Positions 1 to 6,610 are shown, counted from the first letter of the stretch. The stretch: 7,460 bases of DNA from JAZQLP01 sp045629205 (GCA_045629205.1 JAZQQT010000047.1:1-7460); one strand, 5' to 3'. The notes: a model not told the origin generated them from the letters alone. A program made the numbers and translations.

Positions 1-35
1 TCAAATTCTTTTGTAAGCTTTTCGACCTGTATCAT
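1..35 (-). CDS. ABC transporter ATP-binding protein, N-terminal fragment (cut by window edge)
   Basis: Only the first 11 codons are present; they read MIQVEKLTKEF. This is the typical opening beta-strand of an ABC ATPase of the polar amino-acid uptake type, which energises the permease encoded just upstream. Its ATG overlaps the TGA of the SBP-permease gene in an ATGA arrangement, so the two are probably translationally coupled. An AAAGGA ribosome site lies 8 nt before the start, inside the upstream gene. The Walker A motif and everything after it lie outside the window. The assignment rests on the short N-terminal match plus position: a permease gene of this family is usually followed by its ATPase. 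Confidence 0.75.
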   Translation of the reverse strand, partial: MIQVEKLTKEF

Positions 36-1591
36 TTCGTCATTCCTTTCATGATCTTTTTACGTATATCGGCTTCGGTTTTTGGCGCAAACAGTTTGCT
101 CAGCCGGATGCTCCGCACCAAAGCGCTGCCGCCCCAGCATAAAAGGATATATATGACTGCCGTGAATATCAGCGTGAGGAACGGGTCCATTGTTTCGGCG
201 CGGATAAGGTCCGCCACCTGCTGGATGTCGAGCACCGTGATCATTCCGACGATCGACGTGTCTTTGATGTGGCAAACGACCGCGTTCTGCAGATCGTCGA
301 GAAATCCCGGGAGCGCCTGCGGTATCAGTATAAGACGGAGGGCTTTGAAACGGCTGTAGCCCATGGAATACGCCGCCTCGGACTGCCCGATACCGACTCC
401 GTCCACATTGCTTTGCAGAAGGGAGCATACGGTGAATCCGAGATATACCGTAAACGCTATCGTCGCCGCCCAGAACGACGCCGAGCCCGACTGTCCGGCA
501 AAAACTATATAATACATTATGAGAAGCCAGGTTGAGGTCGGCATCATTGTGAACAGCCAGCTCAGAATCGAAATCACCGTCTTTGATATCCTGCTTTCGG
601 TGTATCCCCAAACGAAGAGGAGACTGCCGAAAATCAGCCCCGTGGTGACGGTAAGAACGGTAAGAAGCAGCGTTCTGCCGATACCCATCAGAATATCCTG
701 CCAGTGACCGTTTTCGGCGAATACACGCCGGAAGCTGTTTATAAGTGATAAAAAGAAGCCTTCGCCGGAGGTATTCCCGCCTCTGCGGACAAGCAGAACG
801 GTATCGTCGGAGAGATACGATTCGGTGAAATCAACGGATTCTTTTCTCTCGTCGGTTATAGTGAGCGCAGATCCGACGATGTCGGTGTATCCTGCCACAA
901 GTTGCGGCAGCATATCGGAAAAATAGTTTGTGGTAAAGGTTATGTGATAGTCCAGCTCGCGGGCGATGTTGAGCAGCAGATCCACGTCGAGCCCCGTAAC
1001 GTCGGTTCCGTCGGGATAGCAGATCGGTTCCATTTCCGGCGAGACCTGGCAATCCAGAGTGCCGTTGAGCCCCGGCCAATCCTGTTCGGGAAGGGTCGCT
1101 TGGGAATAATCTCCGCCGAGCCATTTGTTCGTTATTGCCGCGAGTCTGCCGTCCTTTTTCATTTCTCTGATGACCTCGCTGAATAATGCCATAACGGGAT
1201 CGCCTTTGCGGAAGGCAAAACCGTAATCGGCGGTGTCGAGGGACTCGTTGAGAATCACAAATCCGGAATATCTGTTTGCCATAGCCTGCGCCGCGCAGAA
1301 GTCGGTTACAAGCGCATCGGCCTTTCCGTTGACAAGCATGGCGAGACCGTCGGAGTTGGAAAGGTAATATTCGATTTTCACATCGGACAGAGCTTCGTTT
1401 TCTTTGATCAGCTCCGCATAGGGCGTGCCTTTCTGCACGACAACCGTTTTTCCGTTAAGGTCGGAAATTGACGTTATCGGCGTGTCATCTCCGACATTCC
1501 GGGACCGGCAGCCGGAAAGCGTCAACGCCGCGAGAATCAGCAAAACCAATACCGAATATCTTTTTTTGTTTTTTCGTGTTCTGAAAAACAT
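32..1591 (-). CDS. Amino-acid ABC transporter: lipoprotein substrate-binding domain fused to HisM/GlnP-type permease
   Basis: This 519-residue protein should bind a polar amino acid outside the cell and form the membrane channel. Residues 1-28 are a lipoprotein signal with lipobox LSGC (lipidated Cys28). Residues about 38-160 match lobe II of a family 3 solute-binding protein (SISDLNGKTVVVQKGTPY, then DGRLAAITNKWLGG). Residues about 176-270 match lobe I (GLDVDL; TITDERKESVDF). Lobe II therefore precedes lobe I, the reverse of the usual order. By alignment to LAO/HisJ-type proteins, Asp97 (VTDF) and Arg249 (ITDER) would be the amino- and carboxylate-binding residues, and both are present. Residues about 303-493 hold about five membrane segments with the EAA loop (EAAYSMGY...LIPQALP, about 405-428) that docks the ATPase. 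The start has GGAG 7 nt upstream; 19 nt separate it from the zinc-ribbon gene. From memory, similar fused proteins occur in other Clostridia. The substrate cannot be read from the sequence. Confidence 0.9.
   Translation of the reverse strand: MFFRTRKNKKRYSVLVLLILAALTLSGCRSRNVGDDTPITSISDLNGKTVVVQKGTPYAELIKENEALSDVKIEYYLSNSDGLAMLVNGKADALVTDFCAAQAMANRYSGFVILNESLDTADYGFAFRKGDPVMALFSEVIREMKKDGRLAAITNKWLGGDYSQATLPEQDWPGLNGTLDCQVSPEMEPICYPDGTDVTGLDVDLLLNIARELDYHITFTTNYFSDMLPQLVAGYTDIVGSALTITDERKESVDFTESYLSDDTVLLVRRGGNTSGEGFFLSLINSFRRVFAENGHWQDILMGIGRTLLLTVLTVTTGLIFGSLLFVWGYTESRISKTVISILSWLFTMMPTSTWLLIMYYIVFAGQSGSASFWAATIAFTVYLGFTVCSLLQSNVDGVGIGQSEAAYSMGYSRFKALRLILIPQALPGFLDDLQNAVVCHIKDTSIVGMITVLDIQQVADLIRAETMDPFLTLIFTAVIYILLCWGGSALVRSIRLSKLFAPKTEADIRKKIMKGMTK
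44..49 (-). promoter_or_regulatory. Ribosome binding site of the ABC ATPase gene
   Basis: AAAGGA on the minus strand lies 8 nt before the ATG at 35. It sits inside the last codons of the SBP-permease gene and supports the overlapping start. Confidence 0.6.
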
Positions 1592-1598
1592 TTCAATA

Positions 1599-1602
1599 CT
1601 CC
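1599..1602 (-). promoter_or_regulatory. Ribosome binding site of the SBP-permease gene
   Basis: GGAG (within TGGAGT) lies 7 nt before the ATG at 1591, in the 19-nt gap after the zinc-ribbon gene. It supports the chosen start, which also yields a complete lipoprotein signal peptide. Confidence 0.55.
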
Positions 1603-1610
1603 AGAAAAGT

Positions 1611-2342
1611 TTATTGATAAATATCCTCTCGCAGTTCTCCCTCGATCCGTCCGTCCGGATAAACGGTGCAGGACGAGCCGTCGCGGTATTTATAGGTCGT
1701 TACGATGTCGCCGTCGACGAGTTCAAGCCATACGCTGACTTCGGTCCCGTCGGAAAATGTGATGCTTCCGATATAGCTTTCGTTTTTCGTTTCATCGTAA
1801 GTGTATTCGGTTCTGTGAATCACGTATGCTTCTGCGGCTCCCGGTATCTCCGTTTCGCAACTAACGAATTGCATGAAAGGTTCGTCGTTAACCAACAAAC
1901 CTGTTTCAAAGGCGTTTTTTAAATAATCCCACGATGCCTTTCTCAGGTCAAAGCCATTTGTTTCCTGCTCCTCGGGTGGATTTTCCTCGGACGGGTTCTT
2001 TTCCGGCGGATTTTCCTCGGGCGCTTCGTAGCGGCGGAGTTCTTCCGGCCGCTGCATTATCTTTTTCGGTCGGGACGCGACAGCCGATATCCCCGTGCCT
2101 ATCACGGCGATGAGACTGACCGTTACGAGACAGCCGTAAAGATGTGATAAAAGCCAGCCTTTTACGGTGTCGTATACGCTGTCCTGCAGCTTGCCCTTTA
2201 TATCATCCTTGATGTGGTCGGTAAGAAAATCCTTTAAAAGATTTTCTTCTTCATTCAGCTTTTTTCCGCATTTGGGGCAGGTGTCGTTTTTTATGTCGTT
2301 GCAGGTGCCGCAATGGATGCAGAATATTTTTCCGGAATTCAT
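1611..2342 (-). CDS. Zinc-ribbon membrane protein with proline/glutamate-rich linker, unknown function
   Basis: I do not recognise a named family. The 243-residue product starts with a double-CxxC zinc ribbon (Cys8, Cys11, Cys22, Cys25; an extra Cys14). A charged, probably helical stretch follows (about 30-62), then one hydrophobic segment (about 66-88), then a linker repeating ENPPE/KNPSE (about 107-125). The C-terminal domain of about 115 residues is rich in beta-prone sequence (YIGSITFSDGTEVSVWLEL). Lys/Arg before the membrane segment suggest the ribbon is cytoplasmic and the C-domain outside. The ATG at 2342 is preferred over an in-frame start seven codons upstream: AAGGAGG lies 7 nt before it, and it overlaps the TGA of the preceding gene (ATGA). 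The partner just upstream has the same ribbon-TM-external layout, so the two probably act together. A sensing or scaffolding role is conceivable but not shown. Confidence 0.85.
   Translation of the reverse strand: MNSGKIFCIHCGTCNDIKNDTCPKCGKKLNEEENLLKDFLTDHIKDDIKGKLQDSVYDTVKGWLLSHLYGCLVTVSLIAVIGTGISAVASRPKKIMQRPEELRRYEAPEENPPEKNPSEENPPEEQETNGFDLRKASWDYLKNAFETGLLVNDEPFMQFVSCETEIPGAAEAYVIHRTEYTYDETKNESYIGSITFSDGTEVSVWLELVDGDIVTTYKYRDGSSCTVYPDGRIEGELREDIYQ
1978..2020 (-). repeat. Short in-frame tandem repeat encoding the ENPPE-type linker
   Basis: A 13-nt word (GGATTTTCCTCGG on the plus strand) occurs at 1978-1990 and again at 2008-2020, a 30-nt period equal to ten codons. Between the copies lies a diverged five-residue unit (KNPSE). 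It encodes the Pro/Glu-rich linker between the membrane segment and the external domain. Such repeats can change length by slippage without breaking the frame. Confidence 0.6.
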
Positions 2343-2890
2343 TGCTCTGCCTCCTTTCCGCAAACGAAGAATGTTATCGTTTCGGAGCTGCCGTTTTCGT
2401 AATCGGCGACTATGCTGTATCTCCAGCCGGCATTTTTTGTGACGGTAACGCGGTTTTTTTCGACGATTTCGGAGGTGTTGAGCAGCGTTTCTCCGTTGTA
2501 TACGTTAAGAAGGATATCCGCAGTTTTTTTCGGAACGTAAACCGAGAGATCGACTTCGGATAAATCGGTCATTACATAGTATTCCGCAAGCTCGGGATTG
2601 TAGGCAAGGTCGTAATCCGCCTTGTCCTTTATGGTCAGACTGCTGCCGTTTGCTCTGATATTTACAAAGACAAGGACGGCAAGCAGGAGAATTATTAAGA
2701 TTCTGACGATGGGATTCCCCGTGATCTTTCCGAGAGTTATCCATGATTTCATTTCCAGAAAGCGGTCGATTCTGCCGTAAACGGTTTTGCCGTAAGCGGC
2801 TTTTTTCGTGTCTTCAGAAAACTTTTCTCCGCAGAATTTACAGTAATCGGCTTTTATTTGATTTTCACTGCCGCAGCTGACGCATTTCAT
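2339..2890 (-). CDS. Zinc-ribbon single-TM protein with external domain, unknown function
   Basis: The 183-residue product begins MKCVSCG, with a zinc ribbon formed by Cys3, Cys6, Cys17 and Cys20 (CKFCG). A basic linker (about 22-58) leads to one membrane helix (about 60-78, RILIILLLAVLVFVNI). About 100 external residues follow, with beta-prone strands and no recognised motif. The positive residues before the helix suggest the ribbon is cytoplasmic. AAAGGA lies 10 nt before the ATG. The gene ends inside the start of a second ribbon-TM-external gene (ATGA overlap), so equal or coupled expression is likely. A 58-nt AT-rich gap lies upstream and may hold a promoter. Proteins with this outline are common in Clostridia and mostly uncharacterised; no catalytic residues are evident. 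Confidence 0.85.
   Translation of the reverse strand: MKCVSCGSENQIKADYCKFCGEKFSEDTKKAAYGKTVYGRIDRFLEMKSWITLGKITGNPIVRILIILLLAVLVFVNIRANGSSLTIKDKADYDLAYNPELAEYYVMTDLSEVDLSVYVPKKTADILLNVYNGETLLNTSEIVEKNRVTVTKNAGWRYSIVADYENGSSETITFFVCGKEAEQ
2350..2356 (-). promoter_or_regulatory. Strong ribosome binding site deciding the start of the second zinc-ribbon gene
   Basis: AAGGAGG lies 7 nt before the ATG at 2342, inside the end of the preceding gene. It favours the 243-residue product over the longer 250-residue reading. Confidence 0.75.
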
Positions 2891-2948
2891 TTTATTATAT
2901 TCCTTTGATAAACCGTATTTGTATTATTATATTCCGTATAAAGTTGTT
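2891..2948 (-). promoter_or_regulatory. AT-rich intergenic gap with possible promoter
   Basis: This is the longest gap in the window and is much more AT-rich than its flanks. A perfect TATAAT lies at 2926-2931 on the minus strand, pointing at the zinc-ribbon gene. I see no good TTGACA-like -35 box 16-18 nt upstream, and no extended -10 TG. CCGTAT occurs twice on the plus strand, at 2913-2918 and 2934-2939, 21 nt apart; this may be chance. No hairpin followed by a T-run is visible, so there is no clear terminator for the lipase gene. Confidence 0.3.
2901..2906 (-). promoter_or_regulatory. Ribosome binding site of the first zinc-ribbon gene
   Basis: AAAGGA lies 10 nt before the ATG at 2890. 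Spacing is slightly long but acceptable, and the start places the CxxC motif at the very N-terminus as in other zinc-ribbon proteins. Confidence 0.5.
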
Positions 2949-4454
2949 TTACTTTACATTGCCGTAACGACTGATGACAAAGCTGTTTATCAGCAGATGT
3001 CCGCCGCCGATACCCGCCGCGTTTGACATGAGGATATCGAGAACGGCGCAGGCATTGTTTTCCTGCCGGAAGAGCTGAAGCACACCCTGATATGCGGCTT
3101 CGCCGTATGCAAGAGATTTCGCAAACGATGTCAGGAGCGCGCCGTCGCAGTATGAGAGCGATACCTTGTATTTCCCGTCGTCGGTTAATGTGACTGCCTG
3201 AGCAGGCTCGGCTCCGTCCGCCGACAGCGGGTTGCCGTCGCTTCCGAGAATACGGCAGAGAGGCTCAAGTCCGAGTCCCTGCGATCCGATAAGGGAGATG
3301 CACTCTTCGGCGCGGGCAATGGCTTCCTGCTCGCTGTCGAAGGCTTCGGTTACGGTTTTAATTACATATAATGAGCTTCTGTCGGGGAAGCGCCTGCCGA
3401 ACATTTCCGCAAATTCGGCTTTTGTTTCGGCTGTCATGCCGATAAAATCGTCGCGGCCTTTGAGGCGTGCAATCTCGGCTCTGATTTCGGACGAACCGTC
3501 AACCGCGGCCGAAACATCTTTGCCGTAGCGAAGGAATTTTTCGTTTGCGAAAGGCATCGGATCAATGTAATAATCGTTTTTGTCGTAAATATTGAATACG
3601 GTCCTGTATTCGCCGGCATTTGCGTTAAGTGTCACGCCGGGAGCGTTGAAGGTGTAGGTGCAGGAACGGATGCTTTTTCTGCCTTCCATCTCGGCGCCTA
3701 TCATATTGGCGAGACCGCCGCCGCGGGAATGTCCGGTGACAAGAACGCAGTCTTCCAGCTCGGGATTTCCGTATTTTTCAATAAAATCGTCTATAAACTT
3801 CATAGCGCGGTTTTTCGCAATATCAAGACCTTTGTATGCTTTTTCGTCGGTCCATTCGGAATGTTCTCCCGTTATCGCGACATAATTTTCGTCCGGACTT
3901 CCCGGATCATACACGCTTATCCATTCCTGCGCCGAGAAGCAGCCGCGGAGAACGAACACGAAGATATCGTATTTTTCGTCCGATACGGTGTGGGCGAGGA
4001 GAAGAGTGGCGCTGTCGTTTGAGTCGCCCGAGTATTCGCGGGCTTTATATGATTCGATATACTCGACCTCCGAAAAACCGACTTCTTTCAGGAAAGCCGT
4101 CCAGTCGTATTCTTCTTCGTTTTCGCCTTCGTATATAACACGGTTCTGGGTGCCGCGGTCAAGGTCTTTTTTGCGGAAATACACGTCGTCGCTGAGAACG
4201 GCGGCAAAAGCGGCAAGATCGCCGTTGTATGTCCCGTTGTCGTCTTCGGTGATCCATGTCGGGTCAAAGGCAACCGTGAGTGATATCCTGTCGTCGTCGG
4301 CGCCGCCGAAAACGGAGCCCTGAACGGTGACGTTATATGTTTTTGTTTCTTTTCTCTGCGGTTCGGTCTGCGCGCAGCCGTAAAAAGAGGCGCAGAGAAA
4401 TGCCGAAACAAGAAGGATTGCGATTATTTTTTTTGCTGATATCTGTTTTTTCAT
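2949..4454 (-). CDS. Lipoprotein with class 3 lipase-like alpha/beta hydrolase domain
   Basis: The 501-residue protein probably cleaves ester bonds in lipids or related substrates at the cell surface. Residues 1-27 form a lipoprotein signal ending in YGC (lipidated Cys27). The nucleophile elbow is GHSRG with Ser243, after a hydrophobic strand (CVLVT). Arg170-Gly171 followed by FSAQEWI resembles the oxyanion region of Lipase_3 proteins (FRGT...W). Asp294 or a neighbour in IYDKNDYYIDPMPF is the likely acid, and His486 in GGGHLLINSF the likely base. The stretch between acid and base, about 190 residues, is much longer than in compact fungal-type class 3 lipases, implying an inserted region. The N-terminal 130 residues or so are of unknown fold. 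The start has only a weak AGAAGAA site 6 nt upstream, but it gives a complete signal peptide. The gap to the preceding CHR gene is 14 nt, so they are probably co-transcribed. The substrate is unknown. Confidence 0.85.
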   Translation of the reverse strand: MKKQISAKKIIAILLVSAFLCASFYGCAQTEPQRKETKTYNVTVQGSVFGGADDDRISLTVAFDPTWITEDDNGTYNGDLAAFAAVLSDDVYFRKKDLDRGTQNRVIYEGENEEEYDWTAFLKEVGFSEVEYIESYKAREYSGDSNDSATLLLAHTVSDEKYDIFVFVLRGCFSAQEWISVYDPGSPDENYVAITGEHSEWTDEKAYKGLDIAKNRAMKFIDDFIEKYGNPELEDCVLVTGHSRGGGLANMIGAEMEGRKSIRSCTYTFNAPGVTLNANAGEYRTVFNIYDKNDYYIDPMPFANEKFLRYGKDVSAAVDGSSEIRAEIARLKGRDDFIGMTAETKAEFAEMFGRRFPDRSSLYVIKTVTEAFDSEQEAIARAEECISLIGSQGLGLEPLCRILGSDGNPLSADGAEPAQAVTLTDDGKYKVSLSYCDGALLTSFAKSLAYGEAAYQGVLQLFRQENNACAVLDILMSNAAGIGGGHLLINSFVISRYGNVK

Positions 4455-4468
4455 TTTTATTTCTTCTG

Positions 4469-5056
4469 TTATTTTATTAATTCCGATGCGTAGCCGACGG
4501 CGATACCGACTGCCGCGGAGACGATTATTATGAGAATCGGGCTTTTCTTTTTAAGGGCGAGGATAAGGCAGAGAACAAATACGGCGAGTGACATTAAAAA
4601 CGGAACCGAAAAGACTGTTGCCGCGAGCCCCGAAAGCGGGGGGAAACCGTCGGGGAAGAAAACCGTTTTTGACGATGTGAGGATCGCAGACCCGATAAGC
4701 CCGATAACCGCCGGACGAAGCCCCGACATGGCGCCGCTTACGATGCCGTTCGTTTTGTATTTTTCGTAAAAGCGGGCGACTATGAGAATGATAACGAAGG
4801 ATGGCAGGACAACTCCGAGCGTTGAGCATACGGCGCCGGGGAGTCCGGCTGTTTTTATGCCGACAAAGGTCGCCATATTGATGGCAAAGGGTCCCGGCGT
4901 GGACTCGCTCACGGCGATAAAATCAAGCACTTCGGAATCAGATACCCAGCCGTTTTTGCTTACCGCGTCGGCGATAAGGGGCAGCATTGCATAGCCTCCG
5001 CCGAAGGTGAAGGCGCCGATGAGAAAGAATGTTAAAAAGAGAATAAGATAAGTCAT
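4469..5056 (-). CDS. Chromate transporter family protein (short CHR half), second of two
   Basis: This 195-residue membrane protein belongs to the chromate ion transporter (CHR, ChrA-like) family. It carries the family's N-terminal signature GAFTFGGGYAMLPLI (about 14-28) and ESTPGPFAIN (51-60) with ATFVG following. Several hydrophobic helices fill the remainder. Short CHR proteins are about half the length of full ChrA and typically work as a pair from adjacent genes; the partner here is the CHR gene at 6062-6610, on the other side of an alpha/beta hydrolase gene. The two agree at about two thirds of positions over some 78 N-terminal residues (hand count) and then diverge. GGAA lies 8 nt before the ATG; the gap to the hydrolase is 21 nt. 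Chromate export is only one possibility, since many CHR proteins have an unknown natural anion. Confidence 0.9.
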   Translation of the reverse strand: MTYLILFLTFFLIGAFTFGGGYAMLPLIADAVSKNGWVSDSEVLDFIAVSESTPGPFAINMATFVGIKTAGLPGAVCSTLGVVLPSFVIILIVARFYEKYKTNGIVSGAMSGLRPAVIGLIGSAILTSSKTVFFPDGFPPLSGLAATVFSVPFLMSLAVFVLCLILALKKKSPILIIIVSAAVGIAVGYASELIK

Positions 5057-5077
5057 GGATTTTGTTCCGTTGCTTTA

Positions 5078-6016
5078 TTATAGATTTTCTTTTATGAATT
5101 TTTCGAGGGCGGCTTTGTAGCCGTTTGAATCTACCAGAAAGGCGAGCGCGTGCCCTGCGTTGTCGGCGCTGAAAAGGAGGTGGTTTGAAGCGCAGGCACC
5201 GGAGACGCGTTCCGCCATTTCGTAGGGAACGAAATCGTCGGCTTTGCCGTGGGCGAAGAAGATCGGAATATCGGTGTTTTTGACCGCCTCGACCGAGGAG
5301 CCCTCCTTTATGTCAAAGCCGTAAATAATCTTTGTGACAAGTCTTAAAATATGCACGGTAGGAAACGCCGGCAGATGATAATTCCTTTTTGCAAAGTCAC
5401 AGATTATATCCCACGGGGAAGAATATCCGGAGTCGGCGACGATAAGCTTTACGTTTTCGGGCAGTCCCACCGACCTGTCCGCCGCCATGGTCACTGTTGC
5501 CGCGCCCATTGAAACGCCGTCGAGAATGATTTTTGAATTATCACCGAAGCGGGAGACCGTGTATCGGCACCATTGCAGGCAATCGTCCTTTTCTTTGATC
5601 CCGAAGGTCAGACATCTCCCTTCGCTTTTTCCGTGGGCTCTCTGACTTACGGTGAGAACGTTGAAACCGAGCCCGAGGAGATAGCCGATGGCGGTGCAGA
5701 AATCGTTTTTGCTGTCGCTGTGGTATCCGTGCATGCAGATGACAGTAGTGTCCGTCTTTGCTTCCGGAGAATACAGCAGTCCGCAGAGCGAGAGCCCGTC
5801 ATCCGACATGATTTTTACTTCTTCGGGTGTATATTTTTCAAGGTCTTTCTTGCCGCAGACTACCTTTTCAAGCAGCTCGGGTTGATCGCGGAGGATGTAT
5901 TCCGCGTCGTATTCGGTCCCTCCGCCGAAGAATTTTTTTGCGACAAGCGCGAATATCGCGAAAAGCAGGATGCAGACCGCGATAATTATTATGATAACGG
6001 TAATGGATGTTTCCAT
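5078..6016 (-). CDS. Membrane-anchored alpha/beta hydrolase
   Basis: The 312-residue serine hydrolase starts with one hydrophobic segment (about 5-26) followed by Lys-Lys, then an alpha/beta hydrolase domain. Visible motifs are HGY (96-98, oxyanion region), GVSMG with nucleophile Ser169, HGKADDFVP with acid Asp260, and AGH with His289, in the usual order and spacing. The pattern resembles the COG1073-like group of hydrolases, whose substrates are mostly unknown. The ATG at 6016 is preferred over an in-frame TTG ten codons upstream (6046), because a weak GGGG site lies 6 nt before the ATG and nothing resembling a site precedes the TTG. With the ATG start, the charge pattern suggests the catalytic domain faces the cytoplasm. 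The gene lies between two CHR transporter genes (45 nt after one, 21 nt before the other), which is unusual. Esterase, peptidase or lipase activity cannot be told apart here. Confidence 0.88.
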   Translation of the reverse strand: METSITVIIIIIAVCILLFAIFALVAKKFFGGGTEYDAEYILRDQPELLEKVVCGKKDLEKYTPEEVKIMSDDGLSLCGLLYSPEAKTDTTVICMHGYHSDSKNDFCTAIGYLLGLGFNVLTVSQRAHGKSEGRCLTFGIKEKDDCLQWCRYTVSRFGDNSKIILDGVSMGAATVTMAADRSVGLPENVKLIVADSGYSSPWDIICDFAKRNYHLPAFPTVHILRLVTKIIYGFDIKEGSSVEAVKNTDIPIFFAHGKADDFVPYEMAERVSGACASNHLLFSADNAGHALAFLVDSNGYKAALEKFIKENL

Positions 6017-6061
6017 GTTAAGCCCCGATAATCGCCCGGTTTTCAAGGACGATATGTATAA

Positions 6062-6610
6062 TCAGTTTTTATTTCCGTCCGTCTTTTTTGCCGCGAACGA
6101 GAAGATTATTCCGGCGACGGCACAGGCGATTATGACGAAAATCACATTGATATCGAAAAATGTGGGTATGAGAAGAGAAATTGCCATAATAACATATGAA
6201 AAAGCGTTTTTCGGCGCTTTTTTGTAAAGGGAAACAAGGGCTTTTACGATAAGCGCAAGCACTCCGGCGCGAATTCCCGCAAAGGCGTAGGATACCGCCC
6301 TGACTTCGCGGAACTGCCATAAAAAGCCGGAAATGAGCGAAATGATAACGAACGGAGGCAGAATGACACCGAGAGTAGAAACAAAAGCACCCCAAAAGCC
6401 GGCGACCTTGTAGCCGACAAAGGTCGCTGTATTGATGGCTATCGGCCCCGGTGTGGATTCGGCTATGGCGACGATGTCGAGCATATCCCCGTCGGTTATC
6501 CAGCCGTGTTTTTCGGTTACTTCTTTCTGAATAAGCGGCACCATGGCGTAACCGCCGCCGAAGGTGAAGGCGCCTATTTTCAGAAAAGAGAGAAAAAGTG
6601 TGAGAAGCAT
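6062..6610 (-). CDS. Chromate transporter family protein (short CHR half), first of two
   Basis: This 182-residue integral membrane protein is a ChrA-like short CHR protein. Signatures are GAFTFGGGYAMVPLI (13-27), ESTPGPIAIN (51-60) and ATFVGYK. Hydrophobic helices continue to a charged C-terminus. It should form a heteromeric anion transporter with the similar protein encoded at 4469-5056. The two genes share a 20-nt identical stretch at 6555-6574 and 4998-5017, encoding the GAFTFGG motif, consistent with an old duplication under strong constraint. AAAGGA overlaps the stop codon of the glycosidase gene and lies 11 nt before the ATG; the gap between the genes is only 15 nt. The transported ion is not evident from the sequence; chromate is the family name, not a proven substrate. 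Confidence 0.9.
   Translation of the reverse strand: MLLTLFLSFLKIGAFTFGGGYAMVPLIQKEVTEKHGWITDGDMLDIVAIAESTPGPIAINTATFVGYKVAGFWGAFVSTLGVILPPFVIISLISGFLWQFREVRAVSYAFAGIRAGVLALIVKALVSLYKKAPKNAFSYVIMAISLLIPTFFDINVIFVIIACAVAGIIFSFAAKKTDGNKN

Noticed and set aside
60..611. 183-codon minus-strand open frame in another register
   Set aside because: It overlaps the permease domain in an alternative frame; low-complexity His/Arg/Gly-rich product with no membrane segments.
32..1591. SBP-permease as a broken gene (two truncated binding domains)
   Set aside because: The frame is intact, the two half-domains add up to one complete domain split at the hinge, and both candidate ligand-binding residues are kept. 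Permutation fits better than decay.
1425..1922. 165-codon plus-strand open frame
   Set aside because: It lies antisense across the start of the SBP-permease gene and the end of the zinc-ribbon gene, both with clear motifs and ribosome sites. Its translation shows no domain.
5573..6031. 152-codon plus-strand open frame
   Set aside because: It is antisense to the alpha/beta hydrolase, whose catalytic motifs are in order; a by-product of codon bias.
6017..6061. Possible terminator hairpin between the first CHR gene and the hydrolase
   Set aside because: Only a four-base complementary pair is visible and there is no T-run after it.
4469..6610. A single full-length ChrA gene interrupted by an insertion
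   Set aside because: Both CHR proteins have their own start, ribosome site and the complete N-terminal signature, so they are two short CHR genes and not halves of a disrupted long one.
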